Of a DNA stretch of 64,000 nucleotides, positions 1 to 8,226 are shown in pieces. Position numbers and translations under genes: made by a program. Each line of letters opens with the position of its first letter. Within the stretch, counting starts at the first letter, position 1. Origin of the DNA: Nitratidesulfovibrio sp. (GTDB lineage: Bacteria > Desulfobacterota > Desulfovibrionia > Desulfovibrionales > Desulfovibrionaceae); assembly GCF_040373385.1 (NCBI RefSeq), contig NZ_JBDXXH010000006.1, positions 1 through 64,000 of the forward strand. The letters are read 5' to 3'. Under the pieces are notes generated by a model. It had not been told where the DNA came from and ran no database searches. It saw only the letters and a list, made by a program, of their open reading frames with translations.

Positions 1-57
1 CTTCCCCCCCTGCCCCCCATACGCTATGCCATCCGCACGCACACTCACGGAGGACCC

Positions 58-1833
58 ATGCCCGACCAAACCAAGCCTGCGGCCACCCCCGCGTCTCTCC
101 CCACCCTGCACTACCGCTATGCCCACACCTCCACAGAGGCCACCACCGGCTATTTCGCCTGCGAGCCTCCGGTGGACATGACCTTCGAGCAGGGCCTCGA
201 CCGGCTGGAGGCCGCTCCCCTCGACGAATTCCTGCACAGCCATCTGTTGCGCCTTGCCGCCGTGTTCTCCCCGGAACGCATGTCCGCCCTGCTGGATGGG
301 CTTGACCCCATCGCCCGGCCCGCCACCGCCGCCCTGCTGCGCGAGGCGTGCCTGCTGAACCCCGGCCTTTCGGACCTTCTCCACCGCACCGCTCCTGCCC
401 CCGCGCCGCAAACCCTTGCCGCCATCGAGGCCGCCACTCCGCACATCGCGCTGCGCTGGCACGCCCAGCCCGACCGCGACCTGCATCGCGCCTGGTGCGA
501 GGTATTCCGCGACAACATGCACAACCACCGCATGCTGCCGCAACTCGAAGACATGGACATCCCTCCGCTGTACGACCCGGCGGAAATTCTCGACGGCCCG
601 GAACGCCCGGTGGCCACCGCCGCCGACATCCGCGCCCTGCTGGCCATGGGGCCTGCGGAATCCGCCCCCTGGCAGCGCCCGCCGTCGCACGAGACCGCAT
701 CCCTCGCGCTGGAGCGGCTGGTGGAAAACGGCATCATCGCCGGGGTGGAAATGCGCCACGAGGCGTCCCTTTCGCCCATCGCCCTGCTGCGCCGCTGGAA
801 TGTGGACATGACCGTGCGCTGCGGCGCGCTGGACTACACCCTGAAGGGCGAGGGCACCACCTACGGGCGCGGCCTGTCCCTGGCCGACGCGCGCGCCTCG
901 TACGCCATGGAGATGGTGGAACGCGCCTCGTCCTACGTTTCCGTGGGCGCAGTGGATGGCCAGTTGCATGTGCTCGACCGGGCCACGCCACAGCCGCTGC
1001 TGCGCGCCCGCCTGTCCGAACTGCTGGCCGATGGCCGCGAGGTGCTGCCCCCCCACGCCATCCCGCTGGAGGCCCCCTATCAGGACCAGCCCCTGTACTG
1101 GCTTGCCGGGCACACCCCCGACGATGCGGGCGGCACGCGGCCCGTGCTGGTGCCCGCGCAGATGGCCTACCTGTTCTGCAACCTTGACGAAATCGCCCTG
1201 TTCTCGGCCTCCGGGTCCACCGGCCTTGCCACCGGCAACATCATGGACGAAGCCAAGGTGGCCGCACTCACGGAAATCCTCGAGCGCGACGCGGAAGCCA
1301 CCATGCCCTACGACCGCTCGCAGTGCTTCCGCCTGGTCACCGACGACACGCGCCTGCAATCCCTGCTGGACGACTATGCCGCGCGCGGCATCCACATCCA
1401 GTTCCAGGACCTGACCACCGAGTTCGGCGTGCCCTGTTACAAGTGCTTCGTGGTGGGTCCGCGCGGCCAGGTGGCGCGGGGCACCGGCGCGGGGCTTTCC
1501 GGCCGCCGCGCCGTGCTTTCCGCCATGACCGAAACGCCCTTCGCCTACCCCAACGGCGGCCCCTCCGGCCCCGGTGTGCGCGGCCTGCCGGAACGCAAGC
1601 TGGAAGACCTGCCCGACCTGACCCTGGAATCGCCCCAGCGCAATCTGGCGCTGCTGGAAACCCTGTTCACCGTCAACCGCATGGCGCCCGTGTACGTGGA
1701 ACTCACCCACGCCGACCTGCAATTCCCCGTGGTCAAGGCGCTGGTGCCCGGCCTGGAATCCACCGCCGACTTCGACACCTGGTCGCGCATGAGCCGCCGG
1801 TTGTTCCGCAATTATCTAAGGTTAAGAGGATAA
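58..1833 (+). CDS. YcaO-family protein (stand-alone cyclodehydratase-like)
   Basis: 591 aa. YcaO proteins use ATP to activate a backbone amide, for example in azoline or thioamide formation; E. coli YcaO is instead linked to RimO-dependent methylthiolation of ribosomal protein S12. A YcaO-type nucleotide-binding core is visible: GEGTTYGRGLSLADARASYA followed by EMVER (about residues 262-290), then STGLATGNIMDEA with EILERDAEA (about 383-410) and a C-terminal PVYVELTHADLQFPVVKALV block. The first 200 residues resemble nothing I recognise. The start has a good Shine-Dalgarno (GGAGG, 6 nt before ATG). No TfuA, precursor peptide or other RiPP gene is adjacent, so a housekeeping role is more likely than a natural-product cluster. 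The stop is followed after 5 nt by a long hairpin. Family assignment is firm; substrate unknown. Confidence 0.85.
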   Translation: MPDQTKPAATPASLPTLHYRYAHTSTEATTGYFACEPPVDMTFEQGLDRLEAAPLDEFLHSHLLRLAAVFSPERMSALLDGLDPIARPATAALLREACLLNPGLSDLLHRTAPAPAPQTLAAIEAATPHIALRWHAQPDRDLHRAWCEVFRDNMHNHRMLPQLEDMDIPPLYDPAEILDGPERPVATAADIRALLAMGPAESAPWQRPPSHETASLALERLVENGIIAGVEMRHEASLSPIALLRRWNVDMTVRCGALDYTLKGEGTTYGRGLSLADARASYAMEMVERASSYVSVGAVDGQLHVLDRATPQPLLRARLSELLADGREVLPPHAIPLEAPYQDQPLYWLAGHTPDDAGGTRPVLVPAQMAYLFCNLDEIALFSASGSTGLATGNIMDEAKVAALTEILERDAEATMPYDRSQCFRLVTDDTRLQSLLDDYAARGIHIQFQDLTTEFGVPCYKCFVVGPRGQVARGTGAGLSGRRAVLSAMTETPFAYPNGGPSGPGVRGLPERKLEDLPDLTLESPQRNLALLETLFTVNRMAPVYVELTHADLQFPVVKALVPGLESTADFDTWSRMSRRLFRNYLRLRG

Positions 1834-1838
1834 GAAAA

Positions 1839-1912
1839 TTGGGGGAAAGGGGAGGAACTTTGAAAAGTTCCTCCCCTTTCCCCCAAGCCCCCATTCCCCT
1901 CCACAAACTTTT
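1839..1912 (+). terminator. Long perfect hairpin with displaced T-tract after the YcaO gene
   Basis: Arms 1839-1861 and 1864-1886 are perfectly complementary over 23 bp with a GA loop (left arm begins TTGGGGGAAAGGGG). An 18-nt C-rich spacer and then AAACTTTT (1905-1912) follow. The same layout (stop codon, GC hairpin, C-rich spacer, AAACTTTT) recurs after lon and after the GGDEF/EAL gene. It probably terminates transcription or protects the 3' end, but the T-tract is not adjacent to the stem as in a canonical terminator. Confidence 0.6.
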
Positions 1913-1940
1913 CGATAATGGGCGCATCGCCCCGGCAGCG

Positions 1941-1964
1941 GTGTTGCGGACAACATAGCAACAC
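1941..1964 (+). other. Small inverted repeat upstream of the gamma-glutamyltransferase gene
   Basis: GTGTTGC at 1941-1947 pairs with GCAACAC at 1958-1964 across a 10-nt spacer. It lies 48 nt before the downstream start codon, so it could be an operator or a leader hairpin. Nothing identifies a regulator. Confidence 0.3.
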
Positions 1965-2012
1965 TGTCACCCCCTAGCAGTTCGCTGACGCAGACAACCA
2001 AGGAGCCCGGTC

Positions 2013-3620
2013 ATGCTGCACACGCCGCGCGCCCGCAGGGGCATGGTCGTCACCCCGCATCACCTCGCCTCGCAGGCAGGGCTGGCCATCCTGCGCGAGG
2101 GCGGCAACGCCGCGGAGGCCGTGGTTGCCGCAGCCGCAACGTTGTGCGCCGTTTACCCGCACATGACCGGCCTTGGCGGCGACGGCTTCTGGCTGATGCA
2201 TGAACCCGGCGCACCCGCCCCCGTGGGCATCGACGCCAGCGGGCGCTCCGGCGCATCGGTAACCCCGGACCTGCTCCGCACGGCGGGCCATGCGCACCAG
2301 ATTCCCCGGCGCGGCCCGCTGGCCGCCATCACTGTTGCCGGGGCCGTATCCGGCTGGGCGGCGGCGCTGGACCACGCCCGCGCCTGGGGTCCCGCCCTGC
2401 CCCTGTCCCGCCTGCTGGAAGAAGCAGAGTGGCACGCCCGGCACGGCTTTGCCGTCACCGCCGGGCACCACGCGCTGGTGCGCGACAACATGAAATCGCT
2501 GGCCGCGCAACCCGGCTTTGCCGCGCAGTTCCTGCCGGACGGCATCTGCCCGCCGGAAGGCAGCATCCTGCGCCTGCCCGCCTTGGCCGACACCCTGCAC
2601 ACGCTGGGCATACGCGGGCTGGACGACTTCTACCGGGGCCGGGTGGCCGCCGCCATGGCTGCCGACCTTGCCGAAGCGGGCTCGCCCCTCACGGCGACGG
2701 ACCTCGCGGACCACCGGGCCTTGCTGGTGGCCCCCCTGTGCCTGCGCCTGCCGCAAGGACAGGTGTTCAACCTGCCGCCGCCATCGCAGGGTGTGGCGTC
2801 GCTGTGCATCCTCGGCATCTTCGAACGATTGCGCAGCGCGGGCGCGCCCATCGAACCGGAATCCTTCGCCCACCTCCACGCCATCGTCGAGGCCACCAAG
2901 CGCGCCTTCCGCATGCGCGACGACCTTGTGGGCGACCCCGACCACGCGCCGTACCCCGTGACAGACGCCCTGCTCCCCGACCGGCTGGACGCCCTTGCCC
3001 GCGACGTGGACATGGTCCGCGCCCTGCCGTGGCCCGCACCGCCCTCCGGCGGCGACACGGTGTGGCTGGGCGCGGTGGACGCACAGGGACGCGCCGTCAG
3101 TTGCATCCAGAGCATCTACTTCGAATTCGGCTCCGGCGTGGTCCTGCCGCGTACCGGCATCACCTGGCAGAACCGGGGCTGCGGCTTTTCGCTCCAGACA
3201 GGCAGCCCTGCCGCGCTGGCCCCGCGCCGCAAGCCGTTCCATACCCTGAACCCGGCCCTGGCACTGCTGGCCGACGGCAGGGTCATGCCCTATGGCACCA
3301 TGGGCGGCGAAGGCCAACCCCAGACCCAGGCCGCCGTGTTCACCCGCCACGTGGTCTTCCGCCAGCCGCTGCAACGAGCCGTCAGCGCCCCGCGCTGGCT
3401 GCTGGGCCGGACCTGGGGGGACGACGCCGTGCATCTGCGGCTGGAAGGCCGCATCCCCCCGGACGTTGCCGCTACGCTACGCGCAGCCGGGCATCCCGTG
3501 CGCATGGTGGGCGATTACGACCCGGTCATGGGCCATGCCGGGGCCATCGTGCGCCATGCGGACGGCACCCTGGAAGGTGCTGCCGATCCGCGCGGTGACG
3601 GCTGCGTGGCCGCGTGGTGA
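2013..3620 (+). CDS. Gamma-glutamyltransferase family protein (YwrD-like)
   Basis: 535 aa, N-terminal-nucleophile hydrolase family. The N-terminal block (residues about 8-50, ASQAGLAILREGGNAAEAVV ... TGLGGDGF) is the conserved large-subunit start of gamma-glutamyltransferases. The small subunit begins at GGDTVWLGAVD (about residue 347); the Thr of DTV is the expected autoprocessing site and nucleophile. SIYFEFGSGVVLPRTG and the later GGEGQPQTQ match the YwrD-like branch rather than the classical TTHLS branch. No signal peptide is visible, unlike periplasmic glutathione-degrading GGT, so it may act in the cytoplasm on gamma-glutamyl or related amides. The start is supported by AAGGAG upstream. 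It abuts the convergent gene with only 3 nt between the stops. Confidence 0.88.
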   Translation: MLHTPRARRGMVVTPHHLASQAGLAILREGGNAAEAVVAAAATLCAVYPHMTGLGGDGFWLMHEPGAPAPVGIDASGRSGASVTPDLLRTAGHAHQIPRRGPLAAITVAGAVSGWAAALDHARAWGPALPLSRLLEEAEWHARHGFAVTAGHHALVRDNMKSLAAQPGFAAQFLPDGICPPEGSILRLPALADTLHTLGIRGLDDFYRGRVAAAMAADLAEAGSPLTATDLADHRALLVAPLCLRLPQGQVFNLPPPSQGVASLCILGIFERLRSAGAPIEPESFAHLHAIVEATKRAFRMRDDLVGDPDHAPYPVTDALLPDRLDALARDVDMVRALPWPAPPSGGDTVWLGAVDAQGRAVSCIQSIYFEFGSGVVLPRTGITWQNRGCGFSLQTGSPAALAPRRKPFHTLNPALALLADGRVMPYGTMGGEGQPQTQAAVFTRHVVFRQPLQRAVSAPRWLLGRTWGDDAVHLRLEGRIPPDVAATLRAAGHPVRMVGDYDPVMGHAGAIVRHADGTLEGAADPRGDGCVAAW

Positions 3621-3623
3621 TGC

Positions 3624-4166
3624 TCAGGCCACTCCCAGATTCTCGCACACGTTGACCACCAGTTGCTCCGGCGTTCTTCCGTCCGGCAGCAGAAAGTGCA
3701 ACACGCCCATGCACAGGGTTTCCAGTTCCAGCGCCTCGCGGCAGAACTTTTCGCCCGTCTCGCCGGAAAGGCCCAGTTCCGCAGCCAGCCGCACCGGGTT
3801 GGTCATCATGTAGAACACCCGCGCCCCGTCGCGCAGGCAGGCCCGCAGATGCTCGTCGCGCACGGCGGAAACGGGCGCCGCCAGCACCAGCCCGGTGCGG
3901 CAGCACAATTCCGTCACCACCTCGGGCGCGGCATCGTCCTCCGGCGTGGCCGCCTGCATGCCGAAGCGGCGCGCCACCAGTTCCGCCAGTTGCCGCCTGC
4001 CGCTGCCCGGCAGCCCCAGAATCACGATACGCTCCGCCGCCGGGTCGAAGGGGGGCCTGCGTCCCGCGCGCGACACGGTCATGGTCGCATCGGCCTCGCC
4101 CACATCCTGCTTGCGCATGACGAACCCGGAGGTATCGAACCTGTCCTTTCCCGCACTTCCGCTCAT
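3624..4166 (-). CDS. P-loop nucleotide-binding protein, shikimate-kinase-like
   Basis: 180 aa. A Walker A loop GLPGSGRRQLAELVARRFGM (about residues 50-70) follows a strand IVIL, as in shikimate kinase and other small-molecule kinases. However, the usual GKS/T is replaced by GRR, so the lysine that contacts phosphates is missing and kinase activity is doubtful. The rest (residues 80-180) has the alternating helix/strand pattern of the fold, with MMTNPVRLAAELG and a C-terminal NVCENLGVA. GGAG sits 7 nt before the start. The gene converges tail-to-tail with the gamma-glutamyltransferase and is divergent from the chemoreceptor. A shikimate-pathway role cannot be assumed; a regulatory or degenerate relative is equally possible. 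Confidence 0.6.
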   Translation of the reverse strand: MSGSAGKDRFDTSGFVMRKQDVGEADATMTVSRAGRRPPFDPAAERIVILGLPGSGRRQLAELVARRFGMQAATPEDDAAPEVVTELCCRTGLVLAAPVSAVRDEHLRACLRDGARVFYMMTNPVRLAAELGLSGETGEKFCREALELETLCMGVLHFLLPDGRTPEQLVVNVCENLGVA

Positions 4167-4331
4167 TCCGCACTCCTGCCTGAATGTATCATGTTGATTT
4201 TGACGTTTTCTTGATTAACACTACCTGACAATCACAGCGCCGGACACACTCGTTTCACACCCGGGCCGCATTTCGGCCACGCGGCACTCTTGCGTGGCGA
4301 TGCCTTGCGGCCACCAGTCTTGGGGGGGCCC

Positions 4332-6752
4332 ATGTTCCAGCGAATGCGTTTCAGCACCAAATTCTATCTGGGCAGCGCCGCCATCGTGGCAAGCACCGTG
4401 GCCTTCATGGCCATCGTGCTCACCATCGTCGTGCGGGGCGACTTGGTGGACCTCGGGCAGCTCAACCTGAAGTCCGCCACGGACAATCTTGTCTCCACCA
4501 TCGAGATGCAGCACGCCATCACGCAGGAAAAGGTCACCTCCGACCTTGCGCTGTTCGAGTCGCAACTGCTGGCCGATGGCCCGCTGATGGTGCGCAAGGC
4601 CGACGTGCAGAAAGTCGATGTGGTCAACCAAGTCAGCAAGCAGAAGGAAACGGTCGAGATGCCCGGCCTGTTCCAGTATTCGCTGCTGGGCCGCAAACCC
4701 ATGCGCAACAACCACGACGTGGTGGACCGCGTGCAGCAGATGGCGGGCGGCGCCGCCACCCTGTTCCAGGTGCTGCCCGGCAAGCTGGTGCGCATAGCCA
4801 CCAACGTGCGCACGGCGGACGGCCAGCGTGCCGTGGGAACCTACATTCCGGAAGACAGCCCCGTCTACAAGGCCGTCATGGCGGGCCAGACCTACACGGG
4901 CCGGGCCTACGTGGTGAACGACTGGTACATCACCGCCTACAAGCCCGTGCGCGACGAGGACGGCACCATCATCGCCGTCATTTTCGTGGGCCGCCCCATT
5001 CGCACGCCGCAGCTTGTCGAAATGATGGACAAGGTGCGTGTGGCGGGTGCGGGCTACGCCTTCGTCTACGATGCCTCGGGCATGATTCTCCACCATCCCA
5101 CGCTGCGCGGCAAGACGCTTGAAGAAGCTGGCATTGCCACCTTCTTCAAGGACGTGAAGGACGGCCACGTGGACTACACCATGGGCGGCGTGCCCCTGCG
5201 CGCCTACGTGCGCCATTTCGAACCGTGGGACTGGCGCGTGGCCATGCGCATGACCCGCACGGAAATGGTGCACGGGCTGGATGCGCATCTCTTGCAGAAC
5301 GCCGCCATCATTGCCGTGGTGGCGCTTGGCGTGGCGCTGATCTGCGTGTTCGGGCTGCTGCGCACCGTGTCGCGCCCGCTGGGCACCTTGCGCCGTTTCA
5401 CGGCGGAAGTGGCCAGGGGCAACTACGACGCGGCCATCGACTACGTGGCCGACGACGACATCGGCCGCACCATCGGCGGCGTGCGGACCATGGTGGGCGA
5501 AATCAAGCATCGCCTGGGCTTTTCCAACGGCATCCTGCACGGCATGACCATGCCGAGCTACGTGGTGGATACCGATGGCCGCATCACCTACCTGAACCAG
5601 GCCATGCTGGACCTGCTGGGCATTTCCGGCAAGCCCGACGAGCACCTGGGCACCGACGTGGCCGTGCTCTTTTACGGCGAGGCCGGGCGCGACACCGTGG
5701 TGGGCCGCTGCATGCGCGAGCGCCGGGCCATCCTGAACACGGAACTGACCCTGGCCCGCCGCACCGGCGGCACCGTGCACGCCCGCCTGGACACCGCGCC
5801 CCTGCTGGACATGGACGGCAACCTCATCGGCGCGTTCTCCATCTTCGCCGACCTGACGGACATCAAGGCCCACCAGCAGGAGATGGAGGCCAAGAACACC
5901 CTCATCGGCGAGGTGGCCGCCGAGGCGGACCGCATCTCGCAGGTGGTGGCCGATGCCGCCGCCGGGCTTGCCCGCCAGGTGGAACTGGCCGAACGCGGGG
6001 CCGACGTGCAGAAGGCCCGCGCCGGTGAGGCCGCCAGCGCCATGGACCAGATGAACGCATCGGTGGTCGAGGTGGCCCGCGCCGCCGACGAGGCCGCCGC
6101 CAGCGCCGACGAAGCACGCGCCAAGGCCGAGGAAGGCGCCTCCATCACCCGCGAGACCGTGGCCGCCAGCACCGCCGTGGCCACCGACGCCGAGGGCCTG
6201 CGCACCGACATGCGCGAACTGGGCACGCAGGTGGAGGGCATTGGCCGGATCATGGACGTGATTTCCGACATCGCCGACCAGACCAACCTGCTGGCGCTGA
6301 ACGCCGCCATCGAGGCGGCCCGCGCCGGGGATGCCGGGCGCGGCTTCGCCGTGGTTGCCGACGAGGTACGCAAACTGGCCGAAAAGACCATGGGCGCCAC
6401 CCGCGAAGTGGGCGAGGCGGTAACGCGCATTCGCGCCGGGGCTGCCCGCAACCTGCAAGCCACGGAAAACGCCGCCCGCAACGTGGGCCGGTCTGCCGAA
6501 CTGGCGGAAACCTCCGGCCAGACCTTGCAACACATCGTCACCATTGCCGTGACCACCGCCGACCGGGTACGGGCCATCGCCACCGCCGCGTCCCAGCAAT
6601 CCGCCGCCAGCGAGGAAATCAGCCGCGCCACCGGCGAGGTGGACCGCATCTCGGGCGAGACCGTGGACGCCATGCGCGAGGCCGCCCGTGCCGTTGCCGC
6701 ACTGGCGGAGCAGGCGGAGGCGCTTCGCGCCGTCATGGCACGCATGCGTTAG
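4332..6752 (+). CDS. Methyl-accepting chemotaxis protein with Cache, HAMP and PAS domains
   Basis: 806 aa from the ATG at 4332 (an in-frame ATG at 4290 would add 14 residues with no membrane logic). Order: short cytoplasmic N-terminus, TM1 (about residues 10-33), a periplasmic Cache-type sensor (about 34-315, including [16 protein letters not shown] and [11 protein letters not shown]), TM2 (about 320-345), HAMP ([18 protein letters not shown]), PAS ([20 protein letters not shown], about 395-500) and the signalling hairpin with the conserved tip [19 protein letters not shown]. The PAS between HAMP and the signalling domain suggests that it senses a cytoplasmic or redox/ligand cue in addition to the periplasmic one. 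No CheA/CheW genes are nearby. The stop is followed 8 nt later by structured element copy A. Confidence 0.93.
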   Translation: MFQRMRFSTKFYLGSAAIVASTVAFMAIVLTIVVRGDLVDLGQLNLKSATDNLVSTIEMQHAITQEKVTSDLALFESQLLADGPLMVRKADVQKVDVVNQVSKQKETVEMPGLFQYSLLGRKPMRNNHDVVDRVQQMAGGAATLFQVLPGKLVRIATNVRTADGQRAVGTYIPEDSPVYKAVMAGQTYTGRAYVVNDWYITAYKPVRDEDGTIIAVIFVGRPIRTPQLVEMMDKVRVAGAGYAFVYDASGMILHHPTLRGKTLEEAGIATFFKDVKDGHVDYTMGGVPLRAYVRHFEPWDWRVAMRMTRTEMVHGLDAHLLQNAAIIAVVALGVALICVFGLLRTVSRPLGTLRRFTAEVARGNYDAAIDYVADDDIGRTIGGVRTMVGEIKHRLGFSNGILHGMTMPSYVVDTDGRITYLNQAMLDLLGISGKPDEHLGTDVAVLFYGEAGRDTVVGRCMRERRAILNTELTLARRTGGTVHARLDTAPLLDMDGNLIGAFSIFADLTDIKAHQQEMEAKNTLIGEVAAEADRISQVVADAAAGLARQVELAERGADVQKARAGEAASAMDQMNASVVEVARAADEAAASADEARAKAEEGASITRETVAASTAVATDAEGLRTDMRELGTQVEGIGRIMDVISDIADQTNLLALNAAIEAARAGDAGRGFAVVADEVRKLAEKTMGATREVGEAVTRIRAGAARNLQATENAARNVGRSAELAETSGQTLQHIVTIAVTTADRVRAIATAASQQSAASEEISRATGEVDRISGETVDAMREAARAVAALAEQAEALRAVMARMR

Positions 6753-6760
6753 GCATGGCT

Positions 6761-6891
6761 GACAAACGGCGGGCCTTGGCCGCGACCACTGCGTCAAACG
6801 GCCCCGGCGCTCGGGTCATGTACCAAAGAGTACACTCCCCTCGCGCCGGGGCCGCTTTCCTTGCGTGCCGGGCCAAATCCCGCCGTTTGTC
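6761..6891 (+). repeat. Structured 3' element, copy A (sense to the chemoreceptor gene)
   Basis: A 131-bp nested palindrome starting 8 nt after the stop. Outer arms GACAAACGGCGGG (6761-6773) and CCCGCCGTTTGTC (6879-6891) are perfect; TTGGCC/GGCCAA pair inside them. Then comes box GCGTCA, a middle stem GGCCCCGGCGC / GCGCCGGGGCC, box TCGGGTCA, an inner hairpin TGTAC-CAAAGA-GTACA, box CTCCCCTC and finally TTTCCTTGC. The boxes are shared with the copies at 7111, 25482 and 28190, while the stems differ in sequence but keep pairing. No T-tract follows, so it is not an ordinary terminator. It could be a 3'-UTR RNA or a REP-like palindromic element. Confidence 0.8.
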
Positions 6892-7025
6892 GGGTATCGC
6901 CGCTGCAAGAAATACCGAAGCCTCCCCTCGCTGCATCGCCGTTTTCCTTGCCCTCGGACAACATCGCTCCGCCTGTCGGCCATGCCTGAAGGCAAATGAA
7001 AAGAGCATATTCTCCCTTCCCCCTC
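6892..7025 (+). repeat. Degenerate fragments of the structured 3' element
   Basis: Directly downstream of copy A, CTCCCCTCG and GTTTTCCTTGCC (6922-6952) repeat the right-hand boxes. At 6990-7019 a stretch reading GGCAAATGAAAAGAGCATAT then TCTCCCTT closely matches the inner-hairpin region of copy B. Neither stretch forms a complete nested structure, so I read them as decayed or partial copies. Confidence 0.5.
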
Positions 7026-7034
7026 CCAAAAGAC

Positions 7035-7075
7035 AACCGCCCCGACCAGGATTCCTGGTCGGGGCGGTTTTATTT
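7035..7075. terminator. Bidirectional Rho-independent terminator
   Basis: Perfect 16-bp stem, AACCGCCCCGACCAGG (7035-7050) with CCTGGTCGGGGCGGTT (7054-7069), loop ATT. It is followed on the plus strand by TTATTTCT and on the minus strand by a T-rich run. It lies midway between the convergent chemoreceptor and nitroreductase genes, flanked symmetrically by structured elements A and D. Confidence 0.9.
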
Positions 7076-7110
7076 CTCCATTCTTCCTAATGTACCGCTA
7101 CATAACGGCA

Positions 7111-7243
7111 TGCTGGCCGCGCGCAGCGTGCGGCGAGGGCAAGGAAGATATTGTTTCCGCGAGGGGAGTGTACGTCTTTGGTACATGACCCGAGCGGAAA
7201 CAATATCTGACGCCGCAATCGCCCATGATCCGCGCGGCCAGCA
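7111..7243 (-). repeat. Structured 3' element, copy D (sense to the nitroreductase gene)
   Basis: A 133-bp nested palindrome on the minus strand whose first base is next to the nitroreductase stop codon. Outer arms TGCTGGCCGCGCG / CGCGCGGCCAGCA are perfect over 13 bp, with TGCGGCG/CGCCGCA inside. Then follow GCGTCA, a 14-bp perfect middle stem GATATTGTTTCCGC / GCGGAAACAATATC, TCGGGTCA, inner hairpin TGTAC-CAAAGAC-GTACA, CTCCCCTC and TTCCTTGCC. The loop region is almost identical to copy A, but the middle stem sequence is completely different and still pairs. Confidence 0.8.
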
Positions 7244-8068
7244 CTATTTCCAGGTGATGGAGAGGGGTTTACGCCACGGAATCCGCCGGTACCGATACTT
7301 CGCATACCCCAGCATCTGTGCGCCCTGCACCCGGTCGTTCTCGCCAAGGCCCAGCAGCTCGCGCAGGGGGGCGTAGGCGTTGGCCGCGTACGTGAAGTAA
7401 CCGCCCCAGCAGGCGGCCACACCGTGGGCATGGGCGGCCAGTTCCAGATAGGTAAGGGCGATGGCCGAATCCACGGCGGGCCAGGTGGCACCGCCGTCGC
7501 AGCAGGCCACGGCGATGTGCGGCGCGCCGCGCAGCACCAGGTCCACGCCCTTGCGCGACCCGGCGATCAGCCCGGCCACGTTGTGGCGCTTGGCGGTTTC
7601 CGGGTCATGTTCGCGCAGGTGCAGCATCCAGTCGATGATCAGGGCGGCGATTTCACGGGTCCGGGCGGGGTCTTCCACCATCACCCAGCGCACCGGCTGG
7701 CGGTGGCTGGCGGTGGGAGCCCAGCGCACGGTGTCCATGATCCGGGCCAGCACGTCGTGCTCAACCGGCTGTTCCTTGAACGTGCGGATGGAGCGGCGCC
7801 CGCGCAGGAACTGTTCCGCCGCGTCGGCCTCCACGGCCAGTTCGCGACGCACCGGGGCAAATTCGTCAAGGGGCATGCCTTCAAGGCGCACCGCCCCGCT
7901 CGGACAGACGGCCACGCAATGGCCGCAACGGATGCAGGCATCCTCGGCACCCTGGCGCATCTTGGCCACGCCCGTTTCCTTGTCGACGATCAGGATACGG
8001 ATGGGGCATTCGTCGATACAGATGTTGTCGCGCTTGCATTTCTGCGCGTCCACTTCGAAAAACGGCAT
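7244..8068 (-). CDS. Ferredoxin-nitroreductase fusion protein
   Basis: 274 aa. Residues 1-65 are a two-cluster ferredoxin module and residues about 88-274 a nitroreductase (FMN) domain with RRSIRTFKEQPVEHDVL and WAPTASHRQPVRW. The second cluster motif, CIRCGHCVAVCP, is complete. The first reads CKRDNICIDECP, so the second Cys of the usual C-x2-C-x2-C-x3-CP is an Asp, as in ferredoxins with Asp-ligated or 3Fe clusters. The fusion suggests direct electron delivery to FMN for reducing a nitro, quinone or other electrophilic substrate in the cytoplasm. GGGAGG precedes the start. Transcribed divergently from the lipoprotein gene. The enzyme class is clear; the substrate is not. Confidence 0.9.
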   Translation of the reverse strand: MPFFEVDAQKCKRDNICIDECPIRILIVDKETGVAKMRQGAEDACIRCGHCVAVCPSGAVRLEGMPLDEFAPVRRELAVEADAAEQFLRGRRSIRTFKEQPVEHDVLARIMDTVRWAPTASHRQPVRWVMVEDPARTREIAALIIDWMLHLREHDPETAKRHNVAGLIAGSRKGVDLVLRGAPHIAVACCDGGATWPAVDSAIALTYLELAAHAHGVAACWGGYFTYAANAYAPLRELLGLGENDRVQGAQMLGYAKYRYRRIPWRKPLSITWK

Positions 8069-8226
8069 GAAGATCCTCCCTGTGATCCGTGGCGCGAATG
8101 GCCACAGGTGCCGGTTTGCCCCGCTTCACGCCGCGTGTAAAGCGAAAATGGTGTGGCATGGCCGCAATACCGCCTTTGACAGCCCCCCCGGCCCCCTGTA
8201 ATGTCGGCATGATAAAGGAGACTCGC

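Noticed and set aside
6761..7243. Copies A and D as terminal inverted repeats of one transposable element
   Set aside because: The DNA between them contains only a terminator and decayed element fragments, no transposase. Single copies of the same structure occur elsewhere, so each is a unit in itself.
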